IMG/VR virus record: IMGVR_UViG_3300020477_000140
Span: 1-23,068 of that record
Reading direction: 5' to 3' (one strand)
From: a virus
Length of the DNA: 23,068 nt
The translations under genes were made by a program, and so were the position numbers. Below the pieces are notes generated by a model, which saw nothing but the letters and a program-made list of their open reading frames with translations, did not search any database and was not told the origin of the DNA. Shown piece by piece: positions 22,873 to 23,068 of the stretch (the first letter of the stretch is position 1; the number at the start of each line of letters is the position of its first letter).

Positions 22873-23068
22873 TGGCACAAGTAATGACACAAGCAAAGTT
22901 TGACAGCCTCAAGCCAAAAACTAAGCCGTATCGGGTAGCTGTCGGGCATAACGTGTGGGTGAACATCACACCCACCAACTTCAAAACTTTTATCTATCGT
23001 AAAATGAAGCACCGCAAGAAGATGGTGATCACTCTAGGGTCGTCACAAGGTATGGAGCTGCACGATGC
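22872..23068 (+). CDS. Tyrosine integrase, 5' part (arm-binding domain), runs off the window
   Basis: The visible 65 residues contain AKFDSLKPKTKPYRV, then VWVNITPTNFKTFIYRK and KKMVITLGSSQGMELHDA. This is the N-terminal arm DNA-binding domain (DUF4102-like) of P4/lambda-type tyrosine integrases: K-P-K-x-K-P-Y...V-x-x-x-x-x-K-x-F-x-Y-R...LGS. It would recognise arm sites such as the repeats upstream. The catalytic Arg/His/Tyr part lies beyond the window. ATG 22872 has GGGAG 9 bases upstream; an in-frame ATG at 22884 is an alternative. Confidence 0.87.
   Translation, partial: MAQVMTQAKFDSLKPKTKPYRVAVGHNVWVNITPTNFKTFIYRKMKHRKKMVITLGSSQGMELHD

Overview
The window reads as the late half of a temperate podovirus-like phage genome, probably marine and probably from an alphaproteobacterium. 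I infer this from mid-range base composition, a P22-like order of virion genes, tail-fibre and glycosyltransferase genes of a style familiar from marine phages, and a 3-TM holin of the gene-transfer-agent type. The host is an inference and cannot be read directly. All genes but one lie on the + strand, packed tightly with many ATGA, GTGA or TAATG overlaps.

Head and neck (1-4900): the end of an upstream gene (possibly portal), a scaffolding protein, and a major capsid protein gene split by a 284-nt self-splicing group I intron at 1387-1670. Joining base 1386 to base 1671 restores the capsid reading frame and a conserved motif. A strong intrinsic terminator follows the capsid gene. Next come a conserved small phage protein, a TPR/glycosyltransferase-9-like protein, a head-tail adaptor and a small virion protein.

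Tail and ejection (4903-19485): a tail fibre with sixteen 12-residue repeats, a large unrecognised tail-associated protein, small tail accessory genes, a gp10-like tail hub protein, and a run of long helical proteins that look like internal or DNA-ejection proteins. A single small gene on the - strand (19424-19672) converges on the last of them and has its own promoter candidate.

Lysis (19775-21966): a membrane-anchored small protein, an XhlA-like protein, a PD-(D/E)XK nuclease, a 40-residue membrane peptide, a two-TM protein carrying a perfect EF-hand loop, a 3-TM holin, a T4-type lysozyme and a 53-residue one-TM protein.

Integration module (about 21965-23068): a noncoding stretch looks like a complete attP. 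It holds 18 codons matching the start of a host HyuA-type (hydantoinase/oxoprolinase) gene, two clusters of three direct repeats each with exact 10-bp spacing, and a flanking 12-bp direct repeat. Two small genes and the 5' end of a tyrosine integrase with an N-terminal arm-binding domain follow. Because lysis genes and integrase are continuous through this site, the sequence looks like the circular or free phage form (or a tandem copy), not a simple integrated prophage. The most interesting items are the capsid intron, the attP that carries its own start for a host gene, the EF-hand holin candidate, and the possible link between the lysis-cassette nuclease and the intron.
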